Below, piece after piece: positions 51,644-60,159 of a DNA stretch of 64,000 bases. This DNA comes from Candidatus Bathyarchaeota archaeon (GTDB taxonomy: Archaea; Thermoproteota; Bathyarchaeia; Bathyarchaeales; Bathycorpusculaceae): NCBI GenBank assembly GCA_026014615.1, contig JAOZHZ010000018.1:124001-188000 (forward strand). The letters run 5' to 3'. Position 1 is the stretch's first letter, and the number at the start of each line of letters is the position of its first letter. Position numbers and translations under genes: made by a program. A model generated the notes under the pieces. That model was not told the DNA's origin. It was given only the letters and a program-made list of their open reading frames with translations, and made no database searches.

Positions 51644-52944
51644 GACTTTTTCAGCCTCACTGATGGATTAATAACGTAAGTGTTTTGCCCTAAATGCGAC
51701 GTTTTAGCCCATTCCTGTTTTCTTCGGAATAGTTTTCCAAAGAGAATATCCAGAAAAGCCTTTGTACATATGGGCAGATTGTAGAGAAAAGCAAAAACCA
51801 GAAGGGGACCCAACCATTGAGTTCTGTTTCTGCCATCCAGATAAGCACCTATACTGATTTCGAAAAAGGGCGCAAAATTACCCACAAAACTATAGAAGGA
51901 TATGGGCACAAAAAACCAGAGCATTGTGACAAGACTTGATGCCCCAAGCAGCATGAGTGAAATGCTGGCGAAAAAAGAAATCAAGGTTATAACAGGTACA
52001 AAGTATATGTGCAGGAGCAGCAGACCGTCAAGTTTTTGTCTGAAGGTAAGTTTTTTGCTTCTGAGGATATTTAAGGAATGTTTGAAGCATACCTGTATGT
52101 GTCCTCTTGCCCACCTATGCCTTTGCTTCCAGTAAGCACGCCAATTCTCTACAGCTTCTTCGTAACATTCTGCTTCACCCACATACCTAATTTTGTATCC
52201 TAACAGAACGATGTGGAAAGTTAAATCCGTGTCTTCGGTGAGCATCTTTTCGTCAAACCCGCCCAACTTCTGGATTACGCTGCGCCTGAAACCTCCTACG
52301 GTTCCCCCAAATTGTGGTATAAGCTCCAAACTGTCGCGTGCCTCTTGATCCACTCGGTAACCCCCCATCCTTTCCATCGCCACTAGCCGAGTTACAAGCG
52401 TTTTGGGCTCATTCAAAACTACAGGTCGTCCCTGAACGGCTCCAACACGCGGGTCAGCAAAAGGGCGAACAAGTTTTTCAACTATGTCTTTTCGAGGAGA
52501 ATAGTCAGCGTCAAAACAAAGCACGATATCGCCTGTTAAACGTGTTAAACCAGCGTTCATAGCAGCAGCCTTTCCTTTGCCGCCAACCCCTACACTTCGA
52601 TGTAGAACTTCAATGAAGTTGTATCGAGCTGAAAACTCTTCTGCAACCTTTCCAGTATTGTCTACTGAGGCATCATCTATGACCACAACCTGCAGCTTTT
52701 TTTTCGGGTAAGTCAACTCAGCCATGGACTGGAGCAATCGACCGATAACTTGGTCTTCGTTCTGGGCGGGAACAAGAATCGAAACCGGTGGCTGGTACGT
52801 GGTATCCGCAAAATCTGCAGGTTTCACTTTAGGAATTTTTGCCTGTCTTAAAACGGCTAAAGTGAAAACATAATGTCGAACTAAGTAAACTGCCATAACA
52901 AACACTGAAAAAAGAAAAATGCCCTGCAAAATGGCGGTTATCAA
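51640..52944 (-). CDS. Membrane glycosyltransferase family 2 (PgaC/cellulose-synthase-like)
   Basis: 434 residues. An N-terminal membrane helix (ITAILQGIFLFSVFVMAVYL) precedes the GT-A domain: SILVPAQNEDQVIGRLLQSM, VVVIDDASVDNTGKVAEEF, the DxD in VLCFDADYSPRKDI, TED in MLTEDTDLTFHIVL, and the processive motif QRHRWARGH (QxxRW). Three to four helices at the C terminus (GLLLLHIYFVPVITLISFFA onward) complete the channel-like part. This is the layout of hyaluronan, chitin and PNAG synthases that make and extrude a polysaccharide. The small gene downstream and the one upstream overlap it by four bases each, so the three form a translationally coupled operon. Confidence 0.9.
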   Translation of the reverse strand: MITAILQGIFLFSVFVMAVYLVRHYVFTLAVLRQAKIPKVKPADFADTTYQPPVSILVPAQNEDQVIGRLLQSMAELTYPKKKLQVVVIDDASVDNTGKVAEEFSARYNFIEVLHRSVGVGGKGKAAAMNAGLTRLTGDIVLCFDADYSPRKDIVEKLVRPFADPRVGAVQGRPVVLNEPKTLVTRLVAMERMGGYRVDQEARDSLELIPQFGGTVGGFRRSVIQKLGGFDEKMLTEDTDLTFHIVLLGYKIRYVGEAECYEEAVENWRAYWKQRHRWARGHIQVCFKHSLNILRSKKLTFRQKLDGLLLLHIYFVPVITLISFFASISLMLLGASSLVTMLWFFVPISFYSFVGNFAPFFEISIGAYLDGRNRTQWLGPLLVFAFLYNLPICTKAFLDILFGKLFRRKQEWAKTSHLGQNTYVINPSVRLKKS

Positions 52945-53153
52945 AATTCTACGTCTCCTTGAATAGTTTTTAGTTTAGGTAAAATACCAAGGCTGAAGGA
53001 CCAGAAGGGCACAATCCTCTTGGTAGTGGCGATGTCTCCCGCCAACCCCTCCATTTTTCTTTGGTGCTTTGCTGCGTCTTCGTTTGCCTTTCCGCTTTCA
53101 GCAACCAGGAGGTTTCCTAGTTGGGTTCTGAGGTTTTTGTTGTTTACAAGCAT
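52941..53153 (-). CDS. Short coiled-coil protein at the provirus boundary (70 aa)
   Basis: From the ATG at 53153 it reads LVNNKNLRTQLGNLLVAESG, KANEDAAKHQRKMEGLAGDI and ends FSLGILPKLKTIQGDVEF. The stop overlaps the glycosyltransferase ATG by four bases, so this gene heads the operon. An alternative ATG at 53054 gives 37 residues and would avoid overlapping the viral gene that starts at 53121 on the other strand. It may be the 3' end of a longer gene cut off by the provirus; the frame remains open upstream to 53318 but in non-host-like DNA. Function unknown. Confidence 0.45.
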   Translation of the reverse strand: MLVNNKNLRTQLGNLLVAESGKANEDAAKHQRKMEGLAGDIATTKRIVPFWSFSLGILPKLKTIQGDVEF

Positions 53154-53387
53154 GTTTTGGGTGCTTGTGAGGCTCTGTTTGTTTACGCTGTTTGTACGAC
53201 TCGTTATAGCGCCAGGAAGGTTCGGCGTAAGGTTGGTTTTCTGAAGGGCAAGAAGTTTTATGATGTGGATCCTGCGACCTCGCCGTATGCTTCTGAGGTG
53301 CGAATTTTGAAGGTTCAAGCGGATAGGCTGTATCCTCTTGGCTTGTTTTCTGGTCCCGGTTCTGTGGAGGTTATCAGGGATGAGTGA
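53121..53387 (+). CDS. Provirus hypothetical protein 1
   Basis: 88 residues with TTG start; GGAGG at 53108-53112 lies eight bases upstream. The N-terminal half has EVFVVYKHVLGACEALFVYA; a basic middle follows (YSARKVRRKVGFLKGKKFYD) and the end reads RLYPLGLFSGPGSVEVIRDE. Two cysteines. Not recognised. The next gene starts eight bases before this stop. First gene of the viral cluster, overlapping the minus-strand host ORF, so its exact N terminus is uncertain. Confidence 0.5.
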   Translation: MGSEVFVVYKHVLGACEALFVYAVCTTRYSARKVRRKVGFLKGKKFYDVDPATSPYASEVRILKVQADRLYPLGLFSGPGSVEVIRDE

Positions 53388-53589
53388 GTTTTTCCATGAG
53401 TTTGTGAAAACTTGGTGTCCGCAGACTTTGCGTCAGGTTGAGTTGACGTTGGAGTGTCGGGGTCGGCAGGTTGGCAGTTTGGTTAAGGGTCGCCCCATTG
53501 AATGCAACAACGTGGCCTGCAAGGTGCGGACGCCGCTTTGTCTCTTGAAGGCGGATTGCGTAACAACGAGAAAGGAGGGTTCGCGGTGA
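53380..53589 (+). CDS. Provirus cysteine-containing protein 2
   Basis: 69 residues; ATG 53380 is preceded by GGAGG. FFHEFVKTWCPQTLRQVEL and ECRGRQVGSLVKGRPIEC, then NNVACKVRTPLCLLKADC give six cysteines that could bind one or two zinc ions. It overlaps the previous gene by eight bases and ends in TGATG shared with the next. Function unknown; a small zinc adaptor is likely. Confidence 0.55.
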   Translation: MSEFFHEFVKTWCPQTLRQVELTLECRGRQVGSLVKGRPIECNNVACKVRTPLCLLKADCVTTRKEGSR

Positions 53590-53741
53590 TGCTTGATTTC
53601 TTGAGCGGGGTTATCGGCGCGGTTTGTGTTGGCGTTCCTTTTGGGTTGTTTACGATTTGGGTTGCTTCCCAGTCCTACGAGTTAGGCTGGAAAGACCGCG
53701 ACCAAGGCAGGCACATCGGAGACAAAAAGGAGGAGGATTAG
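53589..53741 (+). CDS. Provirus small membrane protein 3
   Basis: 50 residues. ATG 53589 overlaps the previous stop by one base and is preceded by AAAGGAGG about ten bases upstream. One membrane helix (MLDFLSGVIGAVCVGVPFGL) leads to a charged tail (YELGWKDRDQGRHIGDKKEE). Single-helix proteins of this sort are frequent in viral early regions. No family. Confidence 0.55.
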   Translation: MLDFLSGVIGAVCVGVPFGLFTIWVASQSYELGWKDRDQGRHIGDKKEED

Positions 53742-53742
53742 G

Positions 53743-53847
53743 TTGGAGAAGTATTCTGAGGTTTGCACTAAAAAAGCGAAGCTTGGGGTTACGCCGAATG
53801 GTCAGAGGTTCTACTGGTGTGAATGCGGCTACAAGGAGTTTGCGTGA
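53743..53847 (+). CDS. Provirus mini zinc-finger-like protein 4
   Basis: 34 residues with a TTG start (53743) just after AGGAGGATTAGG. EKYSEVCTKKAKLGVTP and RFYWCECGYKEFA give Cys...CxC, a possible half zinc ribbon. Short for a CDS, but placement in the gap between genes, ribosome site and cysteine layout support it. Confidence 0.4.
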   Translation: MEKYSEVCTKKAKLGVTPNGQRFYWCECGYKEFA

Positions 53848-53848
53848 T

Positions 53849-54016
53849 ATGGGTTTGAATGGTGGAAAGCAACGTGTTCGAAAGATGTCTTTTGCGGTCA
53901 TCATCAAGCCTGGTAGGGGTTTGTTGAGTCAAGCACAGGTTGCCGAGCAAATGTATGATGCCATAGAGAAACTCGGCTATCGGGAAGTTAAGATTTGGAA
54001 GCTGGAGGGCGTTTGA
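53849..54016 (+). CDS. Provirus small protein 5
   Basis: 55 residues from ATG 53849. Basic N terminus (LNGGKQRVRKMSFAVIIKPG) then a helix (AQVAEQMYDAIEKLGYREVK) and IWKLEGV. A later ATG (53885) is possible. It could be a ferredoxin-fold mini-domain. Function unknown. The next gene starts one base after its stop. Confidence 0.5.
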   Translation: MGLNGGKQRVRKMSFAVIIKPGRGLLSQAQVAEQMYDAIEKLGYREVKIWKLEGV

Positions 54017-54017
54017 G

Positions 54018-54326
54018 ATGTGGGTTTGTTTAAATGAAGAGGGTCTTCGGGTTTGGGGTGATGTTTTTCCTGATGGCAAGGTTCCCGTTTGTTCGATGAG
54101 CTTTCAGGATGCGAGTTTGGAGGGTGCGGGTGACTCTGAGCGGGTTATCCTTGTGAACTTTGCGGCTTTGTCTGAGGCTCGAAAAGATGGCGTGTTGACT
54201 AAGCTTAGTGGTCGTTTCGGGGTTTCACGCGATGATATTGCTTTGGCGATTAAGCGTGTGGGGTTGCCGCTGCGCAAAAGGTACACGACTGGGGTTGTGG
54301 CTGAGGAGTTGAGGTTCTTCATTTAG
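54018..54326 (+). CDS. Provirus protein 6 with probable HTH
   Basis: 102 residues. The N-terminal half (VCLNEEGLRVWGDVFPDGKV) is beta rich. The second half, DGVLTKLSGRFGVSRDDIAL followed by AIKRVGLPLRKRYTTG, fits a helix-turn-helix with recognition helix at SRDDIALAIKRV. A small viral DNA-binding protein is likely. It lies one base after the previous stop and directly before the next ORF. Confidence 0.55.
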   Translation: MWVCLNEEGLRVWGDVFPDGKVPVCSMSFQDASLEGAGDSERVILVNFAALSEARKDGVLTKLSGRFGVSRDDIALAIKRVGLPLRKRYTTGVVAEELRFFI

Positions 54327-54335
54327 GTGATTTTT

Positions 54336-54647
54336 ATGGCTGAGTCTGAGCATGAAACGGTTTTGGATAGGTTTGGTCCGAAGCGGCTGCGGCGTTTTCG
54401 GGAGTTTCATGTAGACGCGCCTGGGGTGTCGGCGCGGTGTGCGGTTAAGCCTTCCGTGTATTCAACTGCGTTTGTGGATCCGTTGCCCGGGTGCTGCGAG
54501 TTTGCCACGGGTTTAGTTTCTGAGGGCTCCCAGGGCAGAACCTGCTGCGTTGACGGCTGTTATTGTTCGCCTGCGGTCTTCAAGGATCCCAAAGTTTTCG
54601 GGGATTGCAGCACGCGGCTGGAGCAGTTGGCTAAGGAGCAAACGTAG
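54336..54647 (+). CDS. Provirus cysteine-rich protein 7
   Basis: 103 residues from ATG 54336 (GTG 54327 would add three). The first half is charged (DRFGPKRLRRFREFHVDAPG). The second half has a dense cysteine array: LPGCCEFATGLVSEGSQGRT, CCVDGCYCSPAVFKDP and DCSTRL. Resembles metal-binding or disulfide-rich viral proteins; there is no signal peptide. Unknown function. Confidence 0.5.
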   Translation: MAESEHETVLDRFGPKRLRRFREFHVDAPGVSARCAVKPSVYSTAFVDPLPGCCEFATGLVSEGSQGRTCCVDGCYCSPAVFKDPKVFGDCSTRLEQLAKEQT

Positions 54648-54659
54648 GGAGTTTTCTTT

Positions 54660-55907
54660 TTGGTGCCCAAACAGTTGTCTAGACACGGTTTAAAAGGAGC
54701 GGTTCAACGGTCTAGCAGAGTTGCTAGATTTGCAGGGCCCCTGCCGAAGCCGTTGCCGCAGACGGCTAAAGATATTTTGGGCGTTTTAGGCGCTAACGGC
54801 GTGGCTGCTGAGGCCTGCGCTGTAGCTGGCGTCACGAAAGGAGCCGTTTGGTATTGGAAAGAATGGTTCCTGCATGATGGCGCCCTACTTCCTCGCTTAG
54901 AGGAAAGCCCACTTGAACTCAACAAGCCCTGGAAGGAACGTAAAGTGGGGCCAGGATATCCACGGTACTATGACCTGACGCCCTACGGTAGAACACTTCT
55001 CACGGGGAGTGATGCGCGGTTGCACTTTCCTGTGGTGCTTGAGGATCGTCCGAGGTTGTTTCGGGTGTTGCGTCGGGAGTCTGTGCGGATTAATTGGGAG
55101 AAGTGTGGGAGCGTTCGGCATTGGCATAAGATGGATACTTCTTTGTTGGGCGTGACAGTGGAGTTGCATGCGGGTCTTGGGAGTGATCATGCGGGGGCTA
55201 ACGTGGAAATTCACCCGGGGCCTATGAAGGGTTATAATGTTGATTTGTTGGAGATGGATGCGGCTCGGGTTATTGAGCGGGTTCGGTTTCTTTTGGAGCA
55301 TAAGTTTGGGATGGAGCTTTCTGCGGAGGGCTGGTTTCCAAAGAATAAGTCGGGGGAGAGTGGTCCGCGGATTTTGGTTTATAGGCCTGAGGCGAAGGGT
55401 TGGGTTCCTGTGGCGACGGTGGATATTCCTGGTGTTGCTGGGTTGGATGCGAGCAGGAAGAAATCGAGGGGTGGGGTTCGGGATCCTTTGAGTGGGGAAC
55501 CTCATTTTGAGTTTTCGGATAAGCGGGATGCTGCTTTTGCGGCTTTGGCGCCGGTGTGGCCGCGGTGTGCGAGTGATCCTGATAAGCAGGGCGCTGTGGA
55601 CGCTACTTATTTTGCGACGGGTGTTCGGGAGTTGCATGCGATGGTTCGGGGGTTGGTGTCGCAGGTTAATGTGCTTACGGTTAAGGTTGGAGAGTTCAAA
55701 CAGTTTGAAGGCCAAGTGTCGCTGGTGATGCAGGATTTGCGGGTGTTGGCTTCGGCTTTGAGTAAGTTGGAGAATTTGGATAAGTTGGGGCCTGTGTGTG
55801 AGAGTTTGCAGAAGGTTTCGCGGGTTCTCACTCAGCTCTTTGATGCCGAGGGCAACGGTGACCAGAGCCAAGCGTCAGGTGAGGGAGGCAAGGATTATGT
55901 CGCATGA
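54660..55907 (+). CDS. Provirus HTH-containing protein 8 (415 aa)
   Basis: The largest early viral gene. Residues about 35-70 are a helix-turn-helix (AKDILGVLGANGVAAEACAV, VTKGAVWYWKEWFLHD), suggesting DNA recognition. A central alpha/beta region has VTVELHAGLGSDHAGANVEI and ARVIERVRFLLEHKFGMELS, then a charged loop (VAGLDASRKKSRGGVRD) and a C-terminal coiled coil (LRVLASALSKLENLDKLG) ending with QSQASGEGGKDYVA. It may be a replication initiator or transcription factor. An antisense frame of similar length is a shadow produced by the G/T bias. Start is TTG 54660 or GTG 54663. Confidence 0.6.
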   Translation: MVPKQLSRHGLKGAVQRSSRVARFAGPLPKPLPQTAKDILGVLGANGVAAEACAVAGVTKGAVWYWKEWFLHDGALLPRLEESPLELNKPWKERKVGPGYPRYYDLTPYGRTLLTGSDARLHFPVVLEDRPRLFRVLRRESVRINWEKCGSVRHWHKMDTSLLGVTVELHAGLGSDHAGANVEIHPGPMKGYNVDLLEMDAARVIERVRFLLEHKFGMELSAEGWFPKNKSGESGPRILVYRPEAKGWVPVATVDIPGVAGLDASRKKSRGGVRDPLSGEPHFEFSDKRDAAFAALAPVWPRCASDPDKQGAVDATYFATGVRELHAMVRGLVSQVNVLTVKVGEFKQFEGQVSLVMQDLRVLASALSKLENLDKLGPVCESLQKVSRVLTQLFDAEGNGDQSQASGEGGKDYVA

Positions 55908-56097
55908 TGCGTTTTTTGGCAGTAGATGGCTGTTCAGAATTTTTGGAAGCCTGTTTTTGAGGTGTTTTTGCATGGACTTTTTCCATGCTTTGCGAAGTGC
56001 CGTTTTAACACTCACCAATGTAGGCTATGGGCTGTTAGTTTTGCCTTTCGTGCATGGTGACGATTTACTGGAGTGTGTGTTTTGTTATGGAAGTTAG
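55897..56097 (+). CDS. Provirus small membrane protein 9
   Basis: 66 residues from ATG 55897, overlapping the previous gene by 11 bases; GGGAGG lies about seven bases upstream. Hydrophobic and aromatic: FFGSRWLFRIFGSLFLRCFC and VLTLTNVGYGLLVLPFVHGD. Probably membrane associated. It overlaps the next gene by 11 bases. Function unknown. Confidence 0.45.
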   Translation: MSHDAFFGSRWLFRIFGSLFLRCFCMDFFHALRSAVLTLTNVGYGLLVLPFVHGDDLLECVFCYGS

Positions 56098-56575
56098 TGA
56101 AAAACCTGTTCAGAAGCGTAGGAGAAAGCGTAGTCAGAGCGAAAAAGTAGGGCGTCTTAAGTATCTTATTGAGCTTGCTAAGCGGATAGATAGGAAGCTT
56201 GATTCTCTTGATCGCAGGGTCAGCAGAATTGAGACGTACCGTAAGCATGATCTTGATTGGGTGCGCTCCGACATCGAAGAGGTTTGTTCCGATGAGGTTG
56301 ACGGGGAGATTGTGCGTTTGCTCTTTGAGACGGGTAAGTCAGGTTTGTTGCCGAGGGTTATTGCGGAGAAGCTGGCGGGTTTCGGGGTTACTCGTTTTCA
56401 TGTTAGTCGTAGAATTGTGCGGATGAATAAGCGGTTTAGAGAGCGGGTGGATGAGGCTTTGTTTGAGCAGCGGGGTTGGCGTTGGGCGTTGACGAGTTTT
56501 GCAGTAAGGGCTTGGACTGGGGCGGATCCTAATTGTGTGGCTGCGATTGACGAGTCAGAGCTGAAGGCATGGTAG
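56087..56575 (+). CDS. Provirus DNA-binding protein 10 (basic coil plus wHTH)
   Basis: 162 residues from ATG 56087. A strongly basic start (KPVQKRRRKRSQSEKVGRLK) is followed by a coiled coil (IDRKLDSLDRRVSRIETYRK), then a winged-helix-like region: VDGEIVRLLFETGKSGLLPR, IAEKLAGFGVTRFHVSRRI and VRMNKRFRERVDEALFEQRG. Probable transcription regulator or terminase-small-subunit-like DNA binder. Its stop overlaps the ATG of the truncated next ORF. Confidence 0.6.
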   Translation: MEVSEKPVQKRRRKRSQSEKVGRLKYLIELAKRIDRKLDSLDRRVSRIETYRKHDLDWVRSDIEEVCSDEVDGEIVRLLFETGKSGLLPRVIAEKLAGFGVTRFHVSRRIVRMNKRFRERVDEALFEQRGWRWALTSFAVRAWTGADPNCVAAIDESELKAW

Positions 56576-56637
56576 AATTAAGGATTATTAATTGTGCAGA
56601 TCGGAAGTATAAATTTAGTGTTCGGCAAGTTTGTTGA
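56569..56637 (+). pseudogene. Truncated viral ORF at the island's left edge
   Basis: ATG 56569 overlaps the previous stop (ATGGTAG), the same coupling used by the other viral genes. After 22 codons (VELRIINCADRKYKFSVRQV, C, stop TGA) the frame ends, and AT-rich DNA with a different strand bias begins. This looks like a viral gene cut by insertion of the island. Confidence 0.5.
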
Positions 56638-56672
56638 TTGAAAAACGAACTCAATTAACCAGGCTTAGTGAA

Positions 56673-57293
56673 CTACTTGCATTGACTAGTGAAATGGAAG
56701 AATAAGTGAAAGATAACCACTTCATTTCTTGTTCGTACATGCTTAGAAAGTGCACAATTATCAACTCCGGTCAAGTCCTCAAGATTCTTACACACTAAGG
56801 AAATCAATCCTTTCTTTATCTTATCTATTATCCGTTCAAACTGACCATTCTGAACATAACAAAGCATTCCCGCATAAGGATGGTCAATTGAATAGTAATT
56901 TCCTGAAAGTATTCGACCTATGCCATTTGCTCCTAAATATTCGTTGATGGACCAGTTTCTTCCTCTATATATTCTCTTTGCCTCGATATGCAACCAATTC
57001 CTGCTTGGAAGTGTGAACTTGATATCTGGCCTACAAGACTGGCCATCGTCGAGCAGTTCTGTTGACCCAAGGTTAACATCAATAGAATGACGATTAAACG
57101 CATCACATAACGAAGTTTTTTTCTTAAGATTCCGAATAAGCTCTTTAGTGATCTTATCTTCCTTATAAGATGCAACTTGAGGGTCTGCAGCTAATAGAAC
57201 GTAAGCTTGATGTAATGGTTTTAGCACAAAAATCAGAATCTCTTCTTTCAAATCTCCAGGAGAATACTTAAACGCCTCAGGAGACCAAGTCAT
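56673..57293 (-). CDS. PD-(D/E)XK-like nuclease, partner of the methylase
   Basis: 206 residues. The catalytic core pattern is visible: SCRPDIKFTLPSRNWLHIEA with K next (PD...ExK, about residues 87-108), and later a buried strand (HPYAGMLCYVQNG). N-terminal helices with EEILIFVLKPLHQAYVLLA precede it. These marks fit restriction-endonuclease-fold proteins. It starts one base after the methylase stop, so the two are one operon. It should be the cutting partner, or a system-specific component, of a restriction-modification-like defence system. Activity is inferred from the fold motif, not from any close relative recognised. Confidence 0.6.
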   Translation of the reverse strand: MTWSPEAFKYSPGDLKEEILIFVLKPLHQAYVLLAADPQVASYKEDKITKELIRNLKKKTSLCDAFNRHSIDVNLGSTELLDDGQSCRPDIKFTLPSRNWLHIEAKRIYRGRNWSINEYLGANGIGRILSGNYYSIDHPYAGMLCYVQNGQFERIIDKIKKGLISLVCKNLEDLTGVDNCALSKHVRTRNEVVIFHLFFHFTSQCK

Positions 57294-57294
57294 T

Positions 57295-60159
57295 TTATGC
57301 CCTCATTTTTTTAAAAAAGAGAGAAATTTCCTCATTTGCATCATTAATAGCGACCAACTCTGTCCAGTAGCGGAGCGAATTTGGTTTGAATATATAGAGT
57401 TTTTCACCCTCATAGAATGTCTTTTTTGTCTCTTCCATTGAATTGGTTTCGATATCGTTAACTTCTATTGATAGTATTAGGTCACGTAATTGTATTTTAT
57501 ATGTGGGCAATTTTTGGGTACGATCTGCACCAATTTCAAATTCAACAATACTATGATAATCAAAAATATAGAAAGCTGATTCAACTGCAAGCCCCTCTTT
57601 CAGGAAAGGACTGAATGTTCTAGAGAACTCTTTGCAATACACAGACATATCTTCGGCTGTTATTGTTGGCGGCTGACAGTTTTCGGTTCTTTTATAATGC
57701 ATTAGCTGTTGAAGATTATAATAATCCAAGTCGTAAAGTTCCAGGATCAATTGATCGATTCTATTACTGAGATTCATAGAAGTTGTTTTCGTTTTATGTA
57801 ATAACCGAGTATTGTCAATTATTTGCTCTACGATTTCATGCTTGTCATCCAAATCAGGTATAGGAAAGTCTCCAAGATCTTCTTTGTTTACTTTGGAAAA
57901 ACTTGCTTCTTTTCTCTGTATGAACTTGGCATCGATGTAGAAGTTTGCGAGAGATGAGTTTAGTATCGCTTCAAAGAGGAGTAAGAACTCAGTCGGATAG
58001 TCCTCGGAGATCTTGAAAATATTGAAGTTTGTGTTAAACAGCATTGTCTCTTTTACAACAAAGGCCTTAATTGGCCACATCCGTGTGACAACCAATTTGC
58101 TGCCTTGAAATAATTCAAGGTCTCTTGGTCTTTCTAGATGGTCTCCATGAACAAGGAAAGTTCTAGGGACAGCGCCAAAGTATGGTTTTGTCTCGGCTAC
58201 TGAGTGAAAATAAGGTAGGTATTCCTGACCAATTTTTTTGGCAGCCTTGAATTTCTTATTAAACTGTTCTCGAGTTATCCCAAGCTGAAGACCTTTTCTT
58301 GCGGACCACTCAATTAGGCCTTGTTCAAATCCCTCGGTCACTTTGGGATTTTTCTTATAGTTGTTTAATCTTTTTTCATTAACCTCAATAAGATTCAATA
58401 AGTCCTCATAGAAATTATAACCCATCGCATAGATGTGCCAAAGATCATCCCTTTGCCTCAACACGGACAATTCAACTGATGATTTGTTGTTATCCATTAT
58501 TTTGCGTGTTTGTTTTGACAGCAGTGTTAAATCAGGAATTATAAAATCCAAGATTTTCCGAGGTACCTTATCAAAAATAATAACACATGATGGCTCGGTT
58601 CCATAGCCAAATATAATCGGTTTTACTCTTGACAGACTAACGAACGTTTTTAGAGAATATTCGCTTTCTAATCGCTTTCTGAATTTCACTGAATCTCCAT
58701 TTGTGAAATTAGATAAATTAACGATCACACCGCATTTTGTCGTGTCTTTCATCCACTTTGAAATAACAAGCAAGAAGATTTGGGAACTCTGATATTTCGA
58801 GACATCCGACCATCGAGTTTCAATAATTGCCTTTTGTTTTTCGGAGAATTCGTATCCCCATGGTGGGTTTCCTAGAATAATGTCAAACTTTGAGCCTTTA
58901 AGAATGTCTCCAAACAAGGCATCTCCCTTATGTAAGTTGATGCCGCGCAAACCAGGAAACATGAAGTGAGGTTCCGTATTTGAGAATAGCTTTCTGTTTA
59001 TTTCTATTGGTTCCTCGTTCTCAAGTATCTTAAGATAAAGACTTAGTGCGGCAATTCTTAATGCATCAGGGTTAGTGTCAATCCCATATAGATGCTTTCT
59101 TACAATATCGGCCTTTTCTTCGACAGATAAGTTCCTATCGTCTACAATCCGTTCAAAAAGCTTCACCAAAAAGACACCTGAACCGCAGGCAGGATCAAGC
59201 ACTTTAAGGGTTTCGGACTGCAATAATTCATTTCTCGAAGGTCCATCCAAGACCTTGTCAACAACATAATCGACAAGATTTTCTGGTGTGAATACAATTC
59301 CTTGGCTTCTACGTTTTCCCTGTGTAAGAAAAGCCTCATAAATATTGCTAATTAATGCGACAGGAATTTTGTTAAAATTGTACGGCGCCAAAGTTGTCTG
59401 TAGCAAGCTTTCATCGCTTGACAATACATAACTGCTGCCGAAAATACGGCTAAGTTCAAAAAGAATTATAGGGTTAATATCACTGGGGATATCACCTTTT
59501 TCAAACAAATCTCCATTTAGATGAGTATTGTAAAAGTCAAATAGGTCAATTAGTTGTTTGACTTGTCTGTTTGGTTTGCTTAGAATATCTTTTAATGCTT
59601 TTCTATCTGCTCTGTCTTCAATGAACCTTATGAATAAGCACCTATCAAGAAGCTTTTGAGCTATTTGTTCTTTGTCAGGGATGCCTTGCAGAAGAACAAT
59701 TATCTTTTGTCGGCGAAGTCTTAGATTTTTTAGGAGATCCTTATTAACTGAAATATGCGCTCTTTTCCGTGACTCTATTAGACTTTGAATTTCCTTTAAA
59801 CAGAGTCCACTATCAATATTTCTTTTCTTAAACCAGTCTTTGAACCGCTGAGTGTTCGGTGACTGCTCTCCGTAATCGAATGAACATATTGTGGCATTCG
59901 ATACCGGATCGACAGCACTAGGTTTTATTTGTGAGTCACAAATATGAAGTTGACTTTCGCCAATTGCAGCTACAAAGAAAATTGTTTTGTTTTCGCACCA
60001 GGTATCAATATGAGTTTGATAGAATTGCTTAGGATTATCTGATAGAGATACAAAGTCGATAGTTCCATAGACGTACTTGTATCGGTAACGACTCTCATCT
60101 ACTTTATCAACAGCATCATTTAGACCAGATTCCTCTAAGAACTGTTCAAGCATAGTCAC
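57295..60159 (-). CDS. Eco57I-type N6-adenine DNA methylase (large, defence-associated)
   Basis: 954 residues. The N-terminal 250 residues include DKEQIAQKLLDRCLFIRFIE, typical of Eco57I/TaqI-like type II methylases. IVFTPENLVDYVVDKVL precedes the SAM motif I LDPACGSGVFLVKLFERI (about 322). The catalytic motif IV is FDIILGNPPWGYEF (NPPW, about 430), marking an N6-adenine enzyme. The TaqI-like specificity part follows (YFGAVPRTFLVHGD, FPIPDLDDKHEIV). No nuclease motif is evident within the chain itself; the following small gene supplies one. It could modify host DNA in a restriction-modification or phage-growth-limitation-type system. The gene has an AT-rich upstream region and divergent membrane genes. 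Confidence 0.85.
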   Translation of the reverse strand: MTMLEQFLEESGLNDAVDKVDESRYRYKYVYGTIDFVSLSDNPKQFYQTHIDTWCENKTIFFVAAIGESQLHICDSQIKPSAVDPVSNATICSFDYGEQSPNTQRFKDWFKKRNIDSGLCLKEIQSLIESRKRAHISVNKDLLKNLRLRRQKIIVLLQGIPDKEQIAQKLLDRCLFIRFIEDRADRKALKDILSKPNRQVKQLIDLFDFYNTHLNGDLFEKGDIPSDINPIILFELSRIFGSSYVLSSDESLLQTTLAPYNFNKIPVALISNIYEAFLTQGKRRSQGIVFTPENLVDYVVDKVLDGPSRNELLQSETLKVLDPACGSGVFLVKLFERIVDDRNLSVEEKADIVRKHLYGIDTNPDALRIAALSLYLKILENEEPIEINRKLFSNTEPHFMFPGLRGINLHKGDALFGDILKGSKFDIILGNPPWGYEFSEKQKAIIETRWSDVSKYQSSQIFLLVISKWMKDTTKCGVIVNLSNFTNGDSVKFRKRLESEYSLKTFVSLSRVKPIIFGYGTEPSCVIIFDKVPRKILDFIIPDLTLLSKQTRKIMDNNKSSVELSVLRQRDDLWHIYAMGYNFYEDLLNLIEVNEKRLNNYKKNPKVTEGFEQGLIEWSARKGLQLGITREQFNKKFKAAKKIGQEYLPYFHSVAETKPYFGAVPRTFLVHGDHLERPRDLELFQGSKLVVTRMWPIKAFVVKETMLFNTNFNIFKISEDYPTEFLLLFEAILNSSLANFYIDAKFIQRKEASFSKVNKEDLGDFPIPDLDDKHEIVEQIIDNTRLLHKTKTTSMNLSNRIDQLILELYDLDYYNLQQLMHYKRTENCQPPTITAEDMSVYCKEFSRTFSPFLKEGLAVESAFYIFDYHSIVEFEIGADRTQKLPTYKIQLRDLILSIEVNDIETNSMEETKKTFYEGEKLYIFKPNSLRYWTELVAINDANEEISLFFKKMRA

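Noticed and set aside
54897..55871. Long minus-strand frame (324 aa) antisense to the large viral gene
   Set aside because: The product is full of His, Pro, Arg and Asn with no domain. It is a shadow created by the strong G/T bias of the sense strand.
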